The notes beneath the pieces are model-generated. The model ran no database searches, was not told the origin of the DNA, and saw nothing but the letters and a program-made list of their open reading frames with translations. A stretch of DNA of 8,577 bases from an uncultured Actinoplanes sp. (lineage in GTDB: Bacteria > Actinomycetota > Actinomycetes > Mycobacteriales > Micromonosporaceae), in NCBI GenBank assembly GCA_934667465.1, contig CAKUMG010000196.1, forward strand, positions 1 to 8,577, read 5' to 3'. A program made the translations under genes and the position numbers. Positions 3,736-8,577 of the stretch are shown in pieces. The number at the start of each line of letters is the position of its first letter. The stretch's first letter is position 1.

Positions 3736-6360
3736 GTGCGCCCCCTACGCACCGCCGTCCTCGTGGCGGCACTGGCGCTCTCCGGGACGGCCGTGGTGGC
3801 CGTACCGATGCTCGCCCGGGGTGACCCGGCGCATGCCGCCGCCGCCGACCCCTACGCCTGGAAGAACGTCCGGATCGACGGGGGCGGCTTCGTCCCCGGC
3901 ATCGTCTTCAGCCGCGCCGAGCGCAACCTGATCTACGCCCGCACCGACATCGGCGGCGCCTACCGCTGGAACCAGGCGAGCCAGAGCTGGACTCCCCTGC
4001 TGGACTGGGTCGGCCGCGACAAGTGGGGCCACAACGGCGTGCTGAGCATCGCCGCCGACCCGGTGGACGCCGACCGGGTCTACGCCGCGGTCGGGATGTA
4101 CACCAACGACTGGGACCCGAACAACGGCGCGATCCTGCGCTCGGACGACCGGGGCGCCACCTGGCAGACCACCGCGCTGCCGTTCAAGGTGGGCGGCAAC
4201 ATGCCCGGCCGCGGCATGGGCGAGCGGCTCGCCGTGGACCCGCGCGACAACCGCAACGTCTACTTCGCGGCCGAGGGCGGCAACGGGCTGTGGCGCAGCA
4301 CCGACCACGGCGCCACGTGGGCCAGGGTCACCGCGTTCCCGAACGCGGGCAACTACGTCGCCGACCCGTCGGACACCAGCGGTTACCAGAGCCAGAACCA
4401 GGGCCTGACCTGGGTCACGTTCGACGAGACGGCCGGTTCCCGGACGATCTACGTGGGCGTGGCCGACAAGGAGAACCCCGTCTACCGCAGCACGGACGGC
4501 GGCACGACGTGGGCCCGGATCCCGGGCCAGCCCACCGGCTATCTCGCGCACAAGGGCGTCGTACAGGGCAAGTATCTCTTCATCGCGACCAGCGACACCG
4601 GCGGGCCGTACGACGGCGGCGCCGGGCAGGTGCAGCGGCTCGACACCACGACCGGGACCTGGACCGACATCAGCCCCACACCGGCCGGCTCGGACGCCTA
4701 CTACGGCTACTCCGGGCTGACCGTCGACCGGCAGAAACCCGGCACGCTCATGGTCGCCACCCAGATCTCCTGGTGGCCGGACGCGATCTTCTTCCGGAGC
4801 ACCGACTACGGCGCCACCTGGACCCGGATCTGGGACTTCACCAGCTATCGGAGCATGTCCAAGCGCTACACCATGGACATCTCGGCGAACCCGTGGCTGG
4901 ACTTCAACACCAACCCGCAACCGCCGGAGTCCACCCCGAAGCTCGGCTGGATGAACGAGTCGCTCGAGATCGACCCGTACGACTCGGCGCGGTTGCTCTA
5001 CGGCACCGGCGCCACCGTCTACGGCACCACGCAGCTGACCAACTGGGACAGCAACACCGGGTTCACGATCCGCCCGATGGCCAAGGGCATCGAGGAGACC
5101 GCGGTCCTCGACCTGGCCGCGCCGCCCACCGGGGTGCCGCTGGTCAGCGCGCTCGGCGACATCGGCGGCTTCGCGCACACCAGCCTCGACGCGGTCCCGC
5201 CGAACTTCCACGACACCCCGAGCCTGGGCAGCAACACGAGCCTGGACTTCGCCGAGCTCAGCCCGCAGGTCTTCGCCCGGGTCGGCAACGCCGAGACGGC
5301 ACCGCACATCGGGGTCTCCTCCGACGGCGGCAAGAACTGGTACGCGGGGCAGGAACCGGCCGGGGTCACCGGCGGCGGCACGATCGCGGTCGGCGCCGAC
5401 GCGGGCTCCTTCGTCTGGTCACCGGCCGGCACCGGCGTGCACCACTCCACCACGCGGGGCAGCTCGTGGGCCGCCTCCACGGGCATCCCGGCCGGCGCGA
5501 AGGTGGAGTCCGACCGGGTCGACCCGCGGGTGTTCTACGGATACTCGGGCACCACCGTCTACGTCAGCAGGGACGGCGGGGCCACGTTCACCACGACGGC
5601 GTCCCTGGCGGCCACCAACGTCAAGGCGGTTCCCGGCCGTACGGGTGACGTGTGGCTCGCGGGCACCGGCGGGCTGCACCGCTCGACCGACACGGGCAGC
5701 ACGTTCACGAAGGTCGGGACGGTCACGTCGGCGCTCAACGTGGCGTTCGGCAAGGCGGCACCCGGCGCCGCGTACCCGTCGGTCTTCCTGGTCGGGGTGG
5801 TCGACGGCGTCGACGGGGTGTTCCGCTCGGACAACGTCGGCGCCTCCTGGGTGCGGATCAACGACAACGCCCATCAGTACGGGAACATGGGCGACGCGCT
5901 CGCCGGCGACCCCAACGTCTTCGGCCGCGTCTACCTCGGCACCAACGGCCGCGGCATCCTGTACGCCGACCGGGCCGGCCCGCCGCCGTCCCCGCCCCCG
6001 GCGTCACCGTCAGTCACGCCGTCAGTCACGCCGTCCGTCTCGGCTTCGGTGAGTCAACCGCCCGCGTCCGGGTGCACCGCGACCTACCGCGTGACCAACC
6101 AGTGGTCCGGCGGCTTCCAGGCCGAGGTCACCGTGCGGAACGGCGGCACGGCCAGCGCCTCGTGGGCCGCCGGCTGGACGCTGCCCGCGGGCCAGGCCGT
6201 CACCCAGGTCTGGAACGGCACGCTCAGCCAGTCCGGCGCCGCGGTCACCGTCCGCAACGCCCCCTACAACGGCTCGCTCGCCGCGAACGCCGCCACGACG
6301 TTCGGCCTGACCGGCACCGGTCCGGCCACCGCCGCCACGGTCACCTGCACCCGTTCCTGA
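3736..6360 (+). CDS. Secreted GH74 xyloglucanase with C-terminal CBM2
   Basis: 874 aa, predicted inverting endo-xyloglucanase (EC 3.2.1.151 type) cutting the glucan backbone of xyloglucan. Signal peptide about 1-36; GH74 catalytic region about 38-745, a tandem beta-propeller; Pro/Ser/Val/Thr linker about 748-779; CBM2 Cys780-Cys871. Around nine Asp-box-like motifs are visible, such as RSDDRGATW, RSTDHGATW, RSTDGGTTW, RSTDYGATW and RSDNVGASW. The two catalytic aspartates of the family fit Asp71 (RTDIGGAYRW) and Asp475 (ALGDIGGF), near the spacing in Clostridium Xgh74A. CBM2 aromatics are Trp790, Trp826 and Tyr844, the last replacing the usual Trp. The GTG start follows GGAAGGG by 6 nt. The stop is 14 nt before the LPMO start, so the two are almost certainly one operon, behind a perfect CebR-type operator. 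Endo versus chain-end specificity cannot be decided from sequence alone here. Confidence 0.92.
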   Translation: MRPLRTAVLVAALALSGTAVVAVPMLARGDPAHAAAADPYAWKNVRIDGGGFVPGIVFSRAERNLIYARTDIGGAYRWNQASQSWTPLLDWVGRDKWGHNGVLSIAADPVDADRVYAAVGMYTNDWDPNNGAILRSDDRGATWQTTALPFKVGGNMPGRGMGERLAVDPRDNRNVYFAAEGGNGLWRSTDHGATWARVTAFPNAGNYVADPSDTSGYQSQNQGLTWVTFDETAGSRTIYVGVADKENPVYRSTDGGTTWARIPGQPTGYLAHKGVVQGKYLFIATSDTGGPYDGGAGQVQRLDTTTGTWTDISPTPAGSDAYYGYSGLTVDRQKPGTLMVATQISWWPDAIFFRSTDYGATWTRIWDFTSYRSMSKRYTMDISANPWLDFNTNPQPPESTPKLGWMNESLEIDPYDSARLLYGTGATVYGTTQLTNWDSNTGFTIRPMAKGIEETAVLDLAAPPTGVPLVSALGDIGGFAHTSLDAVPPNFHDTPSLGSNTSLDFAELSPQVFARVGNAETAPHIGVSSDGGKNWYAGQEPAGVTGGGTIAVGADAGSFVWSPAGTGVHHSTTRGSSWAASTGIPAGAKVESDRVDPRVFYGYSGTTVYVSRDGGATFTTTASLAATNVKAVPGRTGDVWLAGTGGLHRSTDTGSTFTKVGTVTSALNVAFGKAAPGAAYPSVFLVGVVDGVDGVFRSDNVGASWVRINDNAHQYGNMGDALAGDPNVFGRVYLGTNGRGILYADRAGPPPSPPPASPSVTPSVTPSVSASVSQPPASGCTATYRVTNQWSGGFQAEVTVRNGGTASASWAAGWTLPAGQAVTQVWNGTLSQSGAAVTVRNAPYNGSLAANAATTFGLTGTGPATAATVTCTRS

Positions 6361-6366
6361 AAGGAG
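6361..6366 (+). promoter_or_regulatory. Ribosome binding site of the LPMO gene
   Basis: AAGGAG begins directly after the xyloglucanase stop codon and lies 8 nt before the GTG at 6375-6377. It fixes the start: the open frame extends far upstream, but only as a shadow frame of the GH74 gene. Confidence 0.8.
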
Positions 6367-6374
6367 CACACCGA

Positions 6375-8577
<2,203 letters not shown>

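Noticed and set aside
1929..3824. Plus-strand open frame of 631 codons spanning the mannanase, the control region and the start of GH74
   Set aside because: It crosses operators, promoters and real gene starts, and its product is Arg/Gly-rich without motifs. It is open because stops are rare at this GC content.
3745..5307. Minus-strand open frame of 520 codons opposite the GH74 gene
   Set aside because: Antisense shadow of the catalytic propeller coding sequence; no motif, no signal, and composition typical of complement frames.

Overview
The window is very GC-rich, uses G/C-ending codons, and carries secreted enzymes with cellulose-binding CBM2 modules and Pro/Ser/Thr linkers. This points to a soil actinomycete, most likely of the Micromonosporaceae type (Actinoplanes/Micromonospora-like); the taxon is inferred from style, not from a marker gene. 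Almost all of the window is one plant-cell-wall degradation cluster.

Layout. At the left edge, on the minus strand, are the first 40 codons of an XRE-type helix-turn-helix regulator (1-120), separated from the cluster by a strong hairpin (185-227). Then, on the minus strand, come a CBM2-GH6 exocellulase-type cellobiohydrolase (260-2053) and a GH5 subfamily 8-like beta-mannanase with a C-terminal CBM2 (2178-3527). A 208-bp divergent control region (3528-3735) follows. On the plus strand are a GH74 xyloglucanase with a C-terminal CBM2 (3736-6360), an AA10 lytic polysaccharide monooxygenase with a C-terminal CBM2 (6375-7445), a hairpin (7458-7489), and a GH6 endoglucanase-type enzyme (7513 to the right edge) that is cut just as its CBM2 begins.

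Regulation. Two perfect copies of the 14-bp palindrome TGGGAGCGCTCCCA, the operator of the CebR/CelR LacI-family cellobiose-responsive repressors, lie in front of the exocellulase (2133-2146) and the xyloglucanase (3685-3698). A degenerate copy lies in front of the mannanase (3546-3559). The two divergent promoters can be read (TTGACT-N17-TAGAAA for the mannanase; TTGACA with a weaker -10 for the xyloglucanase). The whole set is therefore probably derepressed together when cello-oligosaccharides appear.

How the genes work together. GH74 and GH5 strip xyloglucan and mannan from the fibril surface, AA10 cuts crystalline cellulose oxidatively, the endo-type GH6 makes new chain ends, and the exo-type GH6 runs from those ends releasing cellobiose, which is the likely inducing sugar. 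Every enzyme is exported and has a CBM2 (the last one only begins in view). I see no RNA genes, insertion sequences or CRISPR array. The cluster is recognisable biology rather than an undescribed system. The more interesting points are the arrangement of operators, a split between the CBM2 binding faces of cellulases and hemicellulases, and the intergenic hairpins.
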